A stretch of 64,000 bases of DNA from Rhodosorus marinus. Lineage: Eukaryota; Rhodophyta; Stylonematophyceae; Stylonematales; Stylonemataceae. The notes below the pieces were generated by a model. That model had not been told where the DNA came from and did no database searches. It saw only the letters and a program-made list of their open reading frames with translations. The stretch is taken from NCBI GenBank assembly GCA_029953675.1, contig JAMWBK010000002.1:2356001-2420000 (forward strand), given 5' to 3'. The position numbers and the translations under genes are program-made. Of this stretch, positions 11,012 to 23,600 are shown one piece after another. Position 1 is the first letter of the stretch; each line of letters starts with the position of its first letter.

Positions 11012-12610
11012 GGCAGATTACTCTTGAAAAAATTCAGACACCGCCCTCCACACCGATCGCACTCCGCAAATCCATCAGGCGCATATTGAATCCATCCACA
11101 TCCAGTCCACCAAAAAAAAACCCACCACCAAACAACAACTCAGGTTAGCAATGCTCTGTATCTACCCAGCCTCCTCTGCTTTAATCCACCATCCTCAATC
11201 CAAAACAACTGGATGAGCCTATCTCTGCCTCGGCTTTTCCATCGCCTCCACATCCACGTCCACTCAAACACAATTTCACAACCTAAATAGCACTCAAACC
11301 GAAAAGTGTGCTCCCCTCTTTCTCCGCCCTAAGTCATCCCTTCCATTGCTATGCATCTCCTCTTCCCCCCCTTTGACAAAGTGCCAATTTTTTTTCACCA
11401 ATGGATTACACAAACCTCAACCCATACGCTCCGTTTGCCAATTCGACCAAAATATCCTACAGCAAACGTCTATTGGACAAAACATAACGTGATTTATAGA
11501 AAACCTAATTATTATTATAAGATCTAAATATTCTTCCCATACAACTCACTAATATTTATAATAAACCCAAAAAAGCTACTCATATTAAGATAAAAAATTA
11601 TTTTCCAACAAAATGATTCGTCCATTTGTATACAAAATCCAATCTGATTTGACCCAATGCACTCTGAATTGCAGGACAAGCTTACTGATTAGATATTCTC
11701 CGTTCGACCACCCTCCCCCCCCCCCTCAACCGAAAAACCTAAATGGTACAAAAATTTCAGTCTATATCTCAGTCAATATTAAAATTGACTGAAAAATATC
11801 TTTTGGTATTTAAGCAGGGGAAAATTGTAGGCACGTCCAGAGGTGCAAGGCTCCATACAATTTTCAATTTTTAATTTTTTTTCTTGCTTTTCTCCGGTTG
11901 TTCCTTACTACCCACCCCCTCGAATAAGTCTGTTTCCGTTTTGGGAGTTTGATGGCGTGAGAGCAGGTACCTAAATAAATACAGATGCATCTATATTAAC
12001 GATAAAAAGTCTTTATTTAAAGGCTGGTCGTACCCCCCTTTCCTTGACGAAATCTGTCATAAAAGTTCCAAATAATGTTATATATGAGATTCTAGACCCT
12101 ACTTTAGGCAGCAAATTTATTTTAGACGACTGTTCTAGATTTGTTGTATTGGCGAAATATTTTTAAATATCTATATCTGTTGATCCGGTATTTCGTTTAT
12201 TTTCAGAATGAGACAGCTTGTCTCTTGGCGTTTGACGGAAGAAGCCCTGTCCTCATGGCTTTTAGATCTCTTTGTCTATCGAGTTGGTTGAGTAGGTCTT
12301 GGGGTGGGTAAGGGGGTGTGTGGAAGTTGGAAAGGCTATAGTACTTGTTTCGAACGAAGGTACTGAGAAGCTTATAGAGGAGATTTTTTTATTTTCTGGG
12401 TTTGCAAGTCTATGGTACGTAGTAAATACTTTTGTACGCCTTGGTCAACTCGAAGTGAGGTTTGGATCGGGTGTGTGTATGGGCGTTTTAAGAATTCCCT
12501 CCTGTTTGGGGTTTCTTTTGAGAATCTTTTTCTTTTGTTCAGAAGGATTTATTGGCGTGTGTGACTCTCTAAGTTTCACGTGTTTTTTTGTTCTTTGCTT
12601 CTTGGAATAG
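11012..12610. other. divergent promoter region of NBS1 and RPT3
   Basis: 1.6 kb without a gene. It is A/C-rich near the NBS1 start, AT-rich in the centre (11480-11650, 11980-12180), and T/G-rich toward RPT3. It carries a C-run at 11712-11724 and the GAGACAGCTTGTCTC dyad at 12210. Confidence 0.55.
12210..12224. promoter_or_regulatory. GAGACAGCTTGTCTC dyad upstream of RPT3
   Basis: A 6+6 bp inverted repeat with a 3-nt centre. The core GACAGCTTGTC is identical to the copy at 59450-59460. It lies 387 bp before the RPT3 start codon and is a near match to GACAGNCTGTC. Confidence 0.45.
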
Positions 12611-14207
12611 ATGTCTGCGACCGCAATGGCGGATCCTCTCGCGAAGGAGTCCGCATTGTCCGGACCTGTGTTGAGTGCGGAAGACCTCTTCGTTAGGTTG
12701 AAGTTATACTCACGACAAGTGGAGTTTTTGGAGATTCAAGAGGATTATATCAAGGACGAGATGAAAAACTTGAAGAACGAGCTCGTTTTGGCTCAGGAAG
12801 AAGTAAAAAGGTATCGAGGGTCGGTCGATTCGAATATAGGCTTTATCTCGATCCCTCGCACTGATCGCTTTGTAATGTTTGTGGTCGCAGAATTCAATCG
12901 GTTCCTCTGGTGATTGGTCAGTTCTTGGAGATGGTTGACGCGGGCACGGGTATCATAGGATCTACAACAGGATCGAATTACTATGTAAGGAAAGTGCTCC
13001 GCTCTTGCGAACGCACTTGTTTGGATACTGGAAAAATTCTGATTTACTTGTCGCACCTAATCCACAGGTTCGAATTTTGAGCACTATAAACAGGGAGCTT
13101 CTGAAGCCGAGCGCGTCCGTCGCGCTTCATCGACACTCAAACGCATTAGTGGATACCTTGCCTCCTGAAGCAGATTCCACAATCGCAATGCTGACGGCCA
13201 AGGAACGACCGAACGTCTCGTATTCAGAAATTGGAGGTGCGATTCTACTTAACTATCGAGTTGTCTCATTCGCACTGCTCATTTCGAAGTCCTCTCGTCA
13301 ACTAGGTCTTGATATTCAGAAGCAGGAGATTAGAGAGGCCGTAGAGTTACCTCTTACGCACGCGGATTTGTACAGACAAATTGGAATTGATCCACCCCGC
13401 GGCGTGCTTCTTTACGGCCCTCCCGGAACCGGGAAGACTCTTCTGGCTAAGGCCGTTGCAAACCATACTACAGCTTCTTTCATTAATGTAGTGGGATCGG
13501 AATTTGTACAGAAGTACTTGGGAGAAGGTCCGAGAATGGTATGCTTCTTGCAATCCCTTTCCCAGCAAGTTTGAGTGTCCGGTTCCTGACACATGTTCGG
13601 GTTTTTGGGTTCAGGTGCGCGATGTGTTCAGACTCGCAAGGGAGAACGCTCCAACTGTGATCTTCATCGACGAAATCGATGCAATTGCCACGAAGAGATT
13701 TGATGCACAAACTGGAGCGGATCGAGAAGTACAGCGTATCCTGATGGAGTTGCTGAACCAAATGGACGGATTTGACCAGCATACAAACATTAAGGTCATT
13801 ATGAGCACGAATCGAGCGGACACCTTAGACCCAGCACTGCTCCGTCCTGGCCGATTGGACAGAAAAATTGAGTTTCCTTTGCCAGATCGACGTCAGAAAC
13901 GACTCATTTTCCAAGTCATCACTGGAACCATGAACATTAGTGACGAGGTAATTCCTCCCCCATCTGCGTGACTTGACAAGCCGTTGCTTAACCGAGCTGC
14001 TCATTTTCCAAATATCGTCAGGTCGATCTGGAGGACTATGTCTCTCGACCGGATAAGACCTCTGGTGCAGATATTTCCTCAATTTGCCGCGAGGCAGGAA
14101 TGCAAGCCGTTCGCAAGAACCGGTACGTGGTCCTACCCAAGGATTTTGAAAAAGCCTATAAGCTTTGTGTGAAGAAGGATGAGACCGAGTTCAACTTTTA
14201 TCAGTAA
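12611..14207 (+). CDS. RPT3: 26S proteasome regulatory ATPase RPT3 (PSMC4)
   Basis: One of the six AAA ATPases of the proteasome base; it unfolds ubiquitinated substrates in cytosol and nucleus. Exons: 12611-12810, 12891-12984, 13068-13236, 13306-13538, 13615-13947, 14022-14207 (404 aa, the usual RPT3 length). It has an N-terminal coiled coil, the OB segment [12 protein letters not shown], Walker A GPPGTGKT, Walker [14 protein letters not shown], sensor 1 [12 protein letters not shown], arginine fingers in [17 protein letters not shown], and the C-terminal FNFYQ, whose last residues follow the HbYX-like tail of RPT3. The start gives the typical acidic-hydrophobic N-terminus. Five introns of 69-83 nt. 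Confidence 0.97.
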
Positions 14208-14952
14208 AATAAGCAGATCGAGGCGCGAATATGTCATTCATGGCCTTCCACTTCATAGTGTGCACGGGCTCCCACCTGTCCGTGGAGAAGAAACTTCATT
14301 CGACACTCTTCGTGAACGTTCCTTCAAAGCCCGTTTCCGGAGGAGGGCCTAGGACTTTTGCTCGCCACCAAAACGCTTTTTGAGCGTGACAAGCAGTGGT
14401 GGGCTCACCCACAGGATCAGTCCAAGCAACAGGCCTCAACGTTGGTCTGCTCTCCAAAGCATGAAGCTGATCGCAATCATGAGTAGGCAGAGGCTGCAGT
14501 GGTCTAAGGTAGGTGACCACACCGCCAGAGCAAGCGACCTGCTAAGAGACATGCTCACAAGGAAGCCGCTTCGTAGCTTTTCGTACACAACACAACTACT
14601 AAGGTTCGTGAACGGACGGACACACCTAGACTGACCGAAAGCAGCAGTCAAGACTTCTTAGGACATTTCATGAATAATATTAGACTTTTCTTTATAGTAT
14701 TCCAGTAGTGTATCCCCTCGCACAATTTGGCCTCTTTTTCGTATTTTAGTACGTTAACTTTTAATGAATATAGTAAATATTTTATGCATACGACTTCATG
14801 AGATTCTAGAAGATGACGGTGGGTCCCCGAGGGGCTCCGATGTTGAGGTTCTTACAGAGAGTTCGGCTGCTTTGAGAGGAATGTGGGAGGGGAAGGATGT
14901 GCTAGCCGAGGACAAAGATTTTTTCCAGACTCTTTACCAAGTACTGATAGTT
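14208..14952. other. intergenic region between RPT3 and the TPR gene
   Basis: No confident gene. The minus strand from about 14651 to 14340 encodes two hydrophobic stretches (SLCLLMIAISFML and LLLGLILWVSPPLLV) in one frame separated by a single TGA; this is discussed as a finding. The 200 bp before the TPR start are AT-rich, as a promoter would be. Confidence 0.4.
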
Positions 14953-16067
14953 ATGGCTTTGAGTTTGATCATGTCACGAACGTCTAGATTGGGGGTGTTG
15001 TTCGGAAGAGGGTTGTTCAGTAACTTGCATGGAGCTGGATTTGAGGCTGGGGTTTCCTCGACGAGGTTTCTTCAGGGCCGCAGCCTGAGCGCTTCTACGA
15101 GTGATAGCTATAGTTGGGAGCAGGATCATCGCCGTGCGTGGCAGCAGGCGAATAAGCCGAGTAAACGAAGTGGCAAGAACAGGGAACAGGATTTGGAAAC
15201 TCTCATCATGGATTTTAAGCAGAAGTACGTCGAGGGAAAGTATCGAGAGGCGAAGCTGCTGGGAGAGAAGTGCGTGCTGGTATCGAAAGACTTACGAGGA
15301 TTATCTGATCCCGTGACCGCGTCGACCTTGAACAATTTGGCGATAATCTTGAAGAGACTCGGCAACTTGCATTACGCTGAGAAAGTGTACTCGGTGAGGA
15401 TCAGAGTAGAAAGTCCATGTTGACCTTGGCACTCTCAATTGTACGTTATTCCTGACGGTTGACGCTTTGTTTAGGAGGCGATCTCAATTTACAATTCGAT
15501 ATATGGCCCTACCCATCAGAACACGATGACAGCAATAAGCAATAGAGCGCTGCTGATGAGGCGGCTTGGCAAGAGCCAGGAAGCCTTGGAAGACCTAGAG
15601 CTCGTGCACAAGTATCGGCATGAGGAGGAAGGAGTCAATAGTCCTGCCACTGCGATTGCTCTAAGGTAAGAATTGCCTGTCTTCCTAGCCTCGGCGGACC
15701 CCTGTAGTCTTTGACCTCTGATCTAACCAGAAAACTCCTGGTGCGTTGATGCAGTAATGTAGCAACATCGTTTCGACAAATGGGCCTGCCAGAAAAGGCA
15801 CTCAAGATGTACAAGAATGCTTTAGAAGTGTTGAGGGAACAAGTTGGAGAAGATGACCTTGGGACCGCAACTGTGCTCAACGACATGTCCCTTACGTTGG
15901 TGGACCTCTCGAAACTTGCGGAAGCAGAAGAAGTATGTGGGAAGGCCATAGCTGTTAGATCAACTGTTCTCGGTCGGGATCATCCGGATACAGTCCGATC
16001 AATGGAGAACATGATAACAATTTTCGCGAAACAAGATGAGCAGAAGGGTCAAGTCGAAAAAAAGTGA
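14953..16067 (+). CDS. TPR protein, kinesin-light-chain type, probable mitochondrial presequence
   Basis: Exons 14953-15393, 15475-15665, 15755-16067 (314 aa). The N-terminus (MALSLIMSRTSRLGVLFGRG) is basic, rich in Ser and Arg and free of acidic residues for about 45 aa, as in mitochondrial targeting signals; starting at the inner Met (14971) would still keep it. From about residue 90 there are four to five tetratricopeptide repeats of about 42 residues with the kinesin-light-chain/Nephrocystin spacing (TASTLNNLAIILKRLGNLHYAEKVYSEA, TAISNRALLMRRLGK, ATSFRQMGLPEKALKMY, VLNDMSLTLVDLSKLAEAEE, GRDHPDTVRSMENM). Such repeats bind peptides; the partner is unknown. A 17-bp hairpin begins 11 nt after the stop codon. 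Confidence 0.8.
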
Positions 16068-16077
16068 ACGGACGACG

Positions 16078-16118
16078 AGGTCAGGAGAGGGGTTACGAAA
16101 AAACCCCTCTCCTGACCT
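16078..16118. repeat. perfect 17-bp hairpin 11 nt after the TPR stop codon
   Basis: AGGTCAGGAGAGGGGTT (16078-16094) pairs exactly with 16102-16118; the loop is ACGAAAA (7 nt), and an A-run follows at once. In the TPR transcript it would form a very stable stem immediately after translation ends. Confidence 0.9.
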
Positions 16119-17518
16119 AAAAAAAATGAATTTATGGCCAGTCGGCACACTGGTACGGTACATGAAATTCGTTAGTTCTCCTGTTCTTATATATGTATAT
16201 CATGCAAGCGACGGTGTCCTCCTCTGTGTAGCTGTAGACCATCTTGACATGGCTTGTAAATCCGATGAAGCTGACGAAACGTCTGAATTAACTGCTGCAG
16301 CGTCAAATCGCTTAACCCCATCAAAGCAGTACTAAAACGCGAACGTACTCTTGGCATGGATCCATGATCGCGTCCAGGCGGATAACCCAGCTGGAGGATG
16401 GCTTGCGCCTCATCATCAGCAGCAGCGGCAATAACACATGGGTTTCGCAGACAACTAAGCCGTTGAGCGCACAAGCTTAGGCACGGTGTTCAACCTCAAG
16501 GTGTCCGTTTGGGCTAAAGCCTGCAAATCGTCACTCAAACAAGTTGACCGGTGGCACCGCTATGGAGGTGCTTCCTGATGTAGTTTATTGATCCGCACTA
16601 TTAATCTATCCAATCGATTGGGCATCTCATTGCCAGACGTCAATCCAAATCTTCCTACGAAACGCGACCTAGAATCAACTGAAAAGTTTACATACATAGA
16701 TTGGTCTATGCGACGGAACGAGTTGGAGCTCGAGCCAAGAGTAGGAGACAGAACTTGGTAGGCAGCAGCAAACACTACATAAGACTGCTCTGAGCATGAC
16801 GCCTGCAGTTCGACTTGGAAGTATATGGTCAGGGAAGATCGAGAAGCAAAGTGAAGGTAGAGATCTTGTTTAGGTCTTGGGACATGTGCTCCTCTTCAGG
16901 GGGTCATATGAAGGGGTCCAATCAATTGGAAACTATTATTTCTTATATCATTATACATTAGATATACAATCATTATTATAAGACTGAATTAACGGTGACG
17001 CTTAAACGGAAAATTCTATCCACCAATCCAAACATATTTAAGTGTCGCATAAAATAGATAGACTTATCAGTCTATTAACCATGTTAAAATGTATTTAAAA
17101 ATATTATAGACTACAGTCGGATTTCTTGATTGAATATTGAGTGACTCTAAAAGATGATCTTCGGACCTAGCATGGCCGGCAGGATTGACATGTGCGAGAT
17201 GTTTTTATTTGTTATATTTTTAACGGCTTTAGGTGTTTGTGTGGAGCTGAGGTCGAGTTGAGGGAAAACCGGCCGTGGAAGTGGTGATTTTAGGAGGAGA
17301 GACGGGGATGGGGAGGTTTTAGGGGGTTAGGGAGGATGTTTACTCATTGCCAGATGTTGCGTTGTACGGAATCTAGATTATAAAAAGGTTTATGAGAGCT
17401 TTCATGTAACGAGGGGTGCGTGGAGGAGAGGGTCAAGGTAGTTGTTGAGGTTTGCTTTGTGGAGTTTGTTTGTTTTTTGCGGTGGGTTGGGGTGGACGAG
17501 GTTTTGGGGTTTGGGAGA
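16119..17518. other. gene-poor region with a possible copia-type relic
   Basis: No intact gene. Plus-strand frame 16170-16333 reads GVLLCVAVDHLDMACKSDE and onward, which recalls the YVDD box region of Ty1/copia reverse transcriptases but is degenerate. 16900-17160 is AT-rich. The G-rich segment 17240-17518 leads into the DUF3082 gene. Confidence 0.35.
16164..16335 (+). pseudogene. possible degenerate copia-type reverse transcriptase fragment
   Basis: About 55 codons read VLLCVAVDHLDMACKSDEAD followed by a short helix-like stretch. They align by eye with the LLLYVDDLLIACKSxxE segment of copia polymerases, with the catalytic DD replaced by DH. No LTRs or other pol motifs were found nearby, so this is only a weak call. 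Confidence 0.25.
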
Positions 17519-18216
17519 ATGGCTGCGTTGGGGTTTGTGGGTGGCCTGATGAGGGTTACGAATGGAAATGCGGTGAGGTCTAGGCAGCGTGTTGTGTGTC
17601 AGGTGCTTGGTGAGGATCTTGTTGAGGATAAAGTTGTGCGGTTTAGGACGCGGGAGGAGACTAGGCCTAAGAACTTGGTCGGACCTGTGAGTTGCTTGTT
17701 CTTCATGGCCTTTTTGCGAGTTCTTGTTTGTTTATGACAGGGGAACTGTCAGAAAATGGTAGTTTGTACTTACGTTTGGCGTGCTGTTTGCTCTGCGTCT
17801 AGGATCATGACGCCTCTAGGCCGAAGACAAAGTCGGAGCTGATCTTGGAGCAGATAGAGGAAACAAAAAAGAAACTTGGTGTTGCGAATGAAGAGGTCAA
17901 GCCTCGCCCCGAAGTGAAACCAGTTGATTTGTCCAAGATCAACATCTTCTATGGTTTTGGTGCTGCTGCAGCCAGCGGAGGAATCTTTTACGTCCTACTG
18001 ACTTTCACACTTTTGCTGATTGACTTCTACAACGGTGACCCGTTTCACTCAGACGTGTATTTTGTGGAGCGGCTTTACGCAGTCGCCAGAGTAGCAATGA
18101 TGTCTTTGTTTACGCTTGCGACCGGAGTGACGGGAGTGACGGCTCTTGGAATCTTCTTGTTGTCCTGCCAAGTGTCGTACATGCGGCTCACAGGGGCCTT
18201 TGATAAGGAGAAGTAG
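17519..18216 (+). CDS. DUF3082-like plastid membrane protein
   Basis: Exons 17519-17686 and 17803-18216 (193 aa). The N-terminal 60 residues are Arg/Val/Gly-rich with few acidic residues, a plausible plastid transit peptide. A charged helix follows, then two hydrophobic segments: about residues 100-120 (FGAAAASGGIFYVLLTFTLL) and 150-180 (MMSLFTLATGVTGVTALGIF). The second, with VARVAMMSLFTLATGVTGVTALG, matches the pattern I know from cyanobacterial and plastid DUF3082 proteins (TVRTLVVGLxxLATGxFGFxALGL). The function of the family is unknown. The start at 17519 is the first Met with coding-like sequence after it; an upstream in-frame Met at 17420 would add 33 poor residues. Confidence 0.65.
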
Positions 18217-19199
18217 ATTCCTGTTTTCGTGGAGGATGCAAATGCTTTGAAATCTATCGCTAGAAATGTTGTTGTGTATGGTACTATTAATTTTTAAATA
18301 CCTCTTCTCGAGAGATACTGGGTTGAATCATACGTTCGCATGCCCCTAGTTCATGTAGGCCAAAGTTTGACGCTGCGGGGAGCTTTACTCCACTGCCCAC
18401 GGCGATAGGAACGGCCGAGATCAACGTACTTACCATAGGAACGATTATAGCATACATACTTGAAAACAGCGCTCCGTGTACCATAGGGGCACTGTCGTTC
18501 ACGTTGCTTTTAATACAGTCGAAATAACTGGCCGATCTCATAAGTCACGGGTATCCCTATGCCAGCTTGCTCCTTCCTGGTTAACAGAATCGCTTAGGAG
18601 TGAAGCCACGCGCGGAGCATCGCGGTGGGTGCTAACAAAACCATTCCTTGCGGGCAAAGTTTGTAGCGTTGCTTGACCCACGCTCTCCAAAACAACCCTC
18701 TTGATGGAAGGTCCAGTGGATCAGGCGCAACAGATGGATCCGGCCAAGGTCGCGCGATGATAGCTCGTCACATCAGCCCGACCAGTACTGAACACGTCTC
18801 CGCCCTACTCATTCTATGCCTTCGTCACTGACTTAACACCTAATCCTGACTGAGGTGGTAAGAGGCAGTGCAGCTATCAGCGGGAACCATTCCGGTCGAA
18901 CTATTGTACACAAGCATCCGTCCCACGAAACCCAGTCCGTTAAAATGGCTGAATCAATCAGTTAACATGTCCGACTTCATCGAGACCCCATACCGCCGAA
19001 GTCGGCTGAACGTGCAAAGCACGTTTTGACATTTTATCGCTAGATGATCTCGCCAAGAATATTTTCCAGAACAAGTACAGTGAGCACGAGCGGACGGACC
19101 ATCACATGATCCCAAACGAGCACCTATTGAAAGGCGAGATTGGAGGTCCGGCGCTCGAAGCTTATTGATGTGAGCGTCAACATGGCTCCTTAAGTTCGC

Positions 19200-19545
19200 T
19201 CAAGGAGGGCGGGTTTTGTGTACGAGTGGGTTTAAAGGCGTTCCTTGTCCTTCTGCCCAGCGTATAAGCGGGTCCAGAAGTTCTTGTCGTCGAATACCGC
19301 CATCAACTCGCAAAATCTCGTCCTCGCGGAAGCAATTGATAAGCTTTCGCGGAAAAAAAACAAACCAGAATCGCATTGTCTGCTGCACATCTTTGTCTTC
19401 GCTCCATCATCGGTAGTGCCTCCACATCTGAAAGCAGTGCATACATACCAGCATTAAACCGCTCAGCTAAGCCGCCAGTACATAAAAGATGATAGAGCGT
19501 AGATAGTACCAAACGCTCAGCACCAACTTTCCCATACCTCTGCAA
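19200..19545 (-). pseudogene. possible hAT transposase C-terminal relic
   Basis: The minus-strand frame contains ERFNAGMYALLSDVEALPMM followed by ERRQRCAADNAILVCFFSA. This recalls the hAT dimerisation block (ERxFSxAG...RRxRLxxDNxxxLxFL). The frame is broken and no terminal repeats were found. This is a weak assignment by eye. Confidence 0.25.
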
Positions 19546-19915
19546 TAGCAGTCCGGGTTAAATGACTGATTCAATCATTAATCATCCATGCCGATTGACA
19601 TATTCTCAAAGGGGGCGGAGAAAAAGTCCAAAAAAATGTAGAACAACAAATGAAATTTTAAAAAACAAGCATCCCTCAATTCACAGAGGAAATCAGCTGT
19701 AGGGTTTTTTTTATTATAATTGCTGGTTCGTTCCTCATGCCAAAAAAATTAATAAAAAAAATAAGTACCGCTCCCGATTGGACACTTTTTAAAGTATAAT
19801 CGAAAAGTTTGAAGCGCACCCTCTAAAAATGTTGGCACAGCATCAGGTCATGTGCCCAGGCTTCCCAAAAAGAAGAAAAAATCATTCCTTCGGATTCCTT
19901 CGGGGGAAAAAGCTC

Positions 19916-19949
19916 GGGGAAGGGGGGGGAGGGGAGGGAGGGAGAGGGT
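19916..19949 (+). other. G-tract cluster (possible G-quadruplex)
   Basis: Consecutive runs GGGG, GGGGGGGG, GGGG, GGG, GGG, GGG separated by one to two bases. They satisfy the usual four-tract quadruplex pattern. It is intergenic and no role can be assigned. Confidence 0.6.
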
Positions 19950-20674
19950 CGTCATCAAGAAAACGAAATGGTGCTTGTTTAAAGACCATATTGTTTAATT
20001 TAGAGTAAATTTTTTTTTTAAATTCGGCTAGAAGTGAATATATGGATATCTCAATACGTAATCTAGATACTTGTTCTAGATTGAGGTTTATCGGGTACGG
20101 AAAAGTAGGAGTAGGGGGGGAAGAGGGAAATTGTACCTGAAGAGATTTTTGGATTAATTATGTTTATGAGGAGGGGGGATCGAATTTTTCTTGGTAAGTG
20201 TTGCTGTTTGAGTTTAAGAAGGGATTCTAAAGAGGGGGTTTTTGTTGTTTTTTTCATGGTGTGGTGTATGGAGTATGGAGTTCGGGGTTTGTTTGCGTGG
20301 GGAGGAAGAGAGTGTGGGTGGGGGAGGCACTTCTTGATGGGAAAGAGAGAGAGAGAACGTTTACGGTGTAGAATTTGTTTTGTTGGGTGGAAGGAGAGAT
20401 CGTAGACGACCACCTGCTTATCCCTTCTTCTCCTTTTTTAGGGTTGTTGGATTTTTTGTTCGGGCCGAGAGCAGTCTTGCGATCGTGCCGAAGATCGGGG
20501 AATCGGAAGGGTGTGTGTTTTGCGGGGTGGGGTGGGGGGAGGGGGAGGGGTAAGGTTTTCTTAGGGGGGTTTTGTCGAGAGATTTTTTTATTGGGGGGGG
20601 GATAGGAGAGGTGCCGGTGCTTGGGTGGGGTGGAAGTGAAGGGAGGGGGCTTTGATCTTGCTGTGGAAAGCAGA

Positions 20675-23600
20675 ATGTCGGCGTTAGAGCGCCAGTGCAC
20701 CCTCCTGATCAACTATGATCAGTCGTCGCAGGTGGAGGTGTCCGACTTGCTATCAAAGTTGGAAGGCGGTGACACTAATGAAAAGATTGATGCGTTGAAG
20801 CAATTCATCCTGATGCAGCTGAACGGGGAAGCGGTCCCAAGTTTGTTGATGACGGTGATTAGATTTGTGCTGAGACCCCAATCGGAGACTCACTTGAGGA
20901 AACTTGGACTCTACTACCTTGAGATTGTGGATAAACGTGGAGAGGATGGTAAAATGCTACCAGAAATGATTCTTGTATGGTAAGGACTCCAACTCAAACG
21001 CGGATCGATAAGTGGAAAGTCCAGGTCCACGGGGAATCTTGCGATTGATCTGACACTGGAGCTTTAACTTGTACGTGTTTGCCTTCCGTGCTCCGTCAAT
21101 ACAGCAATATGGTACGAATGGAGCTAGAAAACCCGAACGAGTACTCGCGGGGATCAGCGCTTAGGTTTGTGTGCAAGCTGCATGACGCCGACTTAGTGGA
21201 ACCATTGATCTCTGCGATTCGCCCGAATTTGGAGCATAGACATAGCTTTGTTCGCAGAAACGCAGTTCACGCGATTCACCACGTATGTTTTTATGCCTTC
21301 AGCAACAATTCACAACGGAACTGGTTCTAACTCGAATGGTTATGCTCACTTAGGTGTACGCCAAGTTTGAGCATTTGATTCCTGATGCTCCCGAGATTGT
21401 AGAAGCGTTTTTGAATAATGAGGTAGACCTTGCCTGCCGCCGGAACGCGTTTTTGATGCTCTGCCAGTGCGATCAGGACAGAGCGGTGATGTATCTGCTT
21501 CAAAACATTGCGGAGGTACCTTCATGGGGTGAAACACTGCAGCTTTCGGCGCTAGAATTGATAAGGAAAGTGTGCAGGCAGAATCCGATGCAGAAGGGTG
21601 GCTACATAAGGATCATTCTTGCATTGCTCCAGAGCTCGGCGGCAGCCGTAGTCTATGAGTCAGCGAACACCCTCATTTCCCTTTCTAACGCGCCGACCGC
21701 GGTCCGAGCTGCTGCGCAACGATTTTGTGATCTGCTGTCTACGCAGTCCGACAACAACATCAAGCTCATCCTCCTTGACCGACTTATTGAGCTGAGAAAA
21801 AACCATCTGCAGACAATGCAAGAGCTTCTGATGGACATGCTTCGCGCTCTCTCGAGCCCGAATATGGACATACGAAGAAAAACCCTTACGCTTGCTATGG
21901 ACCTTGTTACTACCCGTAATGTCGAGGACGTGATATCCGTCCTAAAGAAAGAGCTGCTTCGCACCCAAGCATCCACGGACGTGTCGCCTGAAGTTTTGTA
22001 CGAATACCGACAGCTCCTGGTACACGCGCTTCACAGCACGGCGATTCGGTTCCCGGACGTTGCACCCACTGCAGTGAACGTTCTGACGGATTTCCTCGGG
22101 GACAGCTTCGGTCCTGCAACGACAGATGTAATCATGTTTGTGAAGGAGATTACGGAAATTCTACCTGAACTTCGGCCGGGAATACTTGAAAAGCTGCTCG
22201 ACTCTTTACCGACGATAAAGGTTCCCGCAGTCGTCCGCGGAGCTTTGTGGATTCTTGGAGAGTACAGTGAGACCCCGCAACAGCTGCGACAAGCGTTTAT
22301 GGTAAGGAGTGGTGAACCAGCCTAGTTTATGCCGTGAAATCTGAAAGTGGAGCATATTCATTAACCTGTGGTATTCTTGAATCGCGTCGTAGACGATCAT
22401 GGAAAATGTCGGTAGCTTACCGTTCGCAACGACAAAGCATGATCCAGAGGACGAAGAGGAATCCTCTGAGACCCTGAAAGCGCCTCAGGAGAAGACTGTG
22501 GTCTTGGCAGATGGAACATATGCGACCCAGGTTGCTGAGGAACCTGACACTTTACTGGCCTCGCAAGCCGACAAGGGCCCACCTTTGCGATCGTTGATTA
22601 TGAACGGAGAGTACTTTGTTGGAGTTGCTCTCTGTACCGCGCTGACAAAGCTGGCTATTAAGGTGTGTCCGTCTTCAGGAAACCTCGCGACGTGGATGAA
22701 GAACTAATGCCAAAAGTTGTTTCTCTGTTGCAGGTGTCCTTGACAGAGGGTGTCTCGCAGGAGCTCATGAACAAGGTGAAGGCGGAAGCAATGCTCGTTT
22801 GTGCATCACTGTTGCGCGTTGGAACCTCAGGACTCTTGCCAACGAGAATCAATGAGGGTTCGGCAGAAAGGATTGTAACTGCCATTCGTGCTCTGAATGG
22901 AGATGTTGATGTGGCGATATGGCTAAAGGTAGGAGGGAATTGGCGAGAATTCTCCGTTTAGATTTCACTTCAAGGATTCAAGCATTGGTGGCTAAACATG
23001 CACTGTCGATCTCATGCTCTAGGCCAATCGGGAAGCGTTTGGCACTTTAGTAAGGGACAAGAGAGCGAAGGAGAACCGCGAGGAGCAGAAGAAGGCCATG
23101 AGCGACCAGGTGCAAGTGTTTGAGCAGATCGACTTTGGAATCCTGCGCTCGCGACGTTTAGCTGGAGGCAGCGAAGAGGGTGCCATTGACGAAATGGACC
23201 TGATAGAAGCCTCAACGGGTATGGAGAGACTGGATATACCGTCTCGTGACTGATTTATCCAGAACATGCATTAGGCAAAGAAATCAATGCTGAAGATATC
23301 TATTTTCTTGCTTCGTCATGCTTCTGCAGCTGGCGGGTCCACGAGTGTTTTCAATCTTTCCCGTGTGCAGCAGCTCACCGGAATGAACGATCCCGTCTAC
23401 GCGGAAGTGCACATGATCGTTCATCAGTACGATATAATCTTGGACTTGTTGCTCATTAACAAGACCACGACTACGCTTCAAAACCTGACCGTGGAGCTGG
23501 CGACAATGGGCGACCTGAGGCTCTGCGAAAGGCCTCAGACTTACACAGTATGTTCATCCTCTTGACTGATAGTCGAACTGGGCTCCCGATCAACCTGACA

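Larger units (their letters stand above)
18217..20674. other. 2.4 kb gene-poor region with transposon relics and a G-rich stretch
   Basis: No intact gene. The minus strand 19545-19200 may be a hAT transposase remnant (separate entry). Two related palindromic segments, GTTAAAATGGCTGAATCAATC near 18939 and a similar one near 19557, flank roughly that remnant. 19600-19900 is AT-rich. 19916-19949 is a run of G-tracts. 20500-20640, just before the coatomer gene, is strongly G-rich on the plus strand. Confidence 0.4.
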
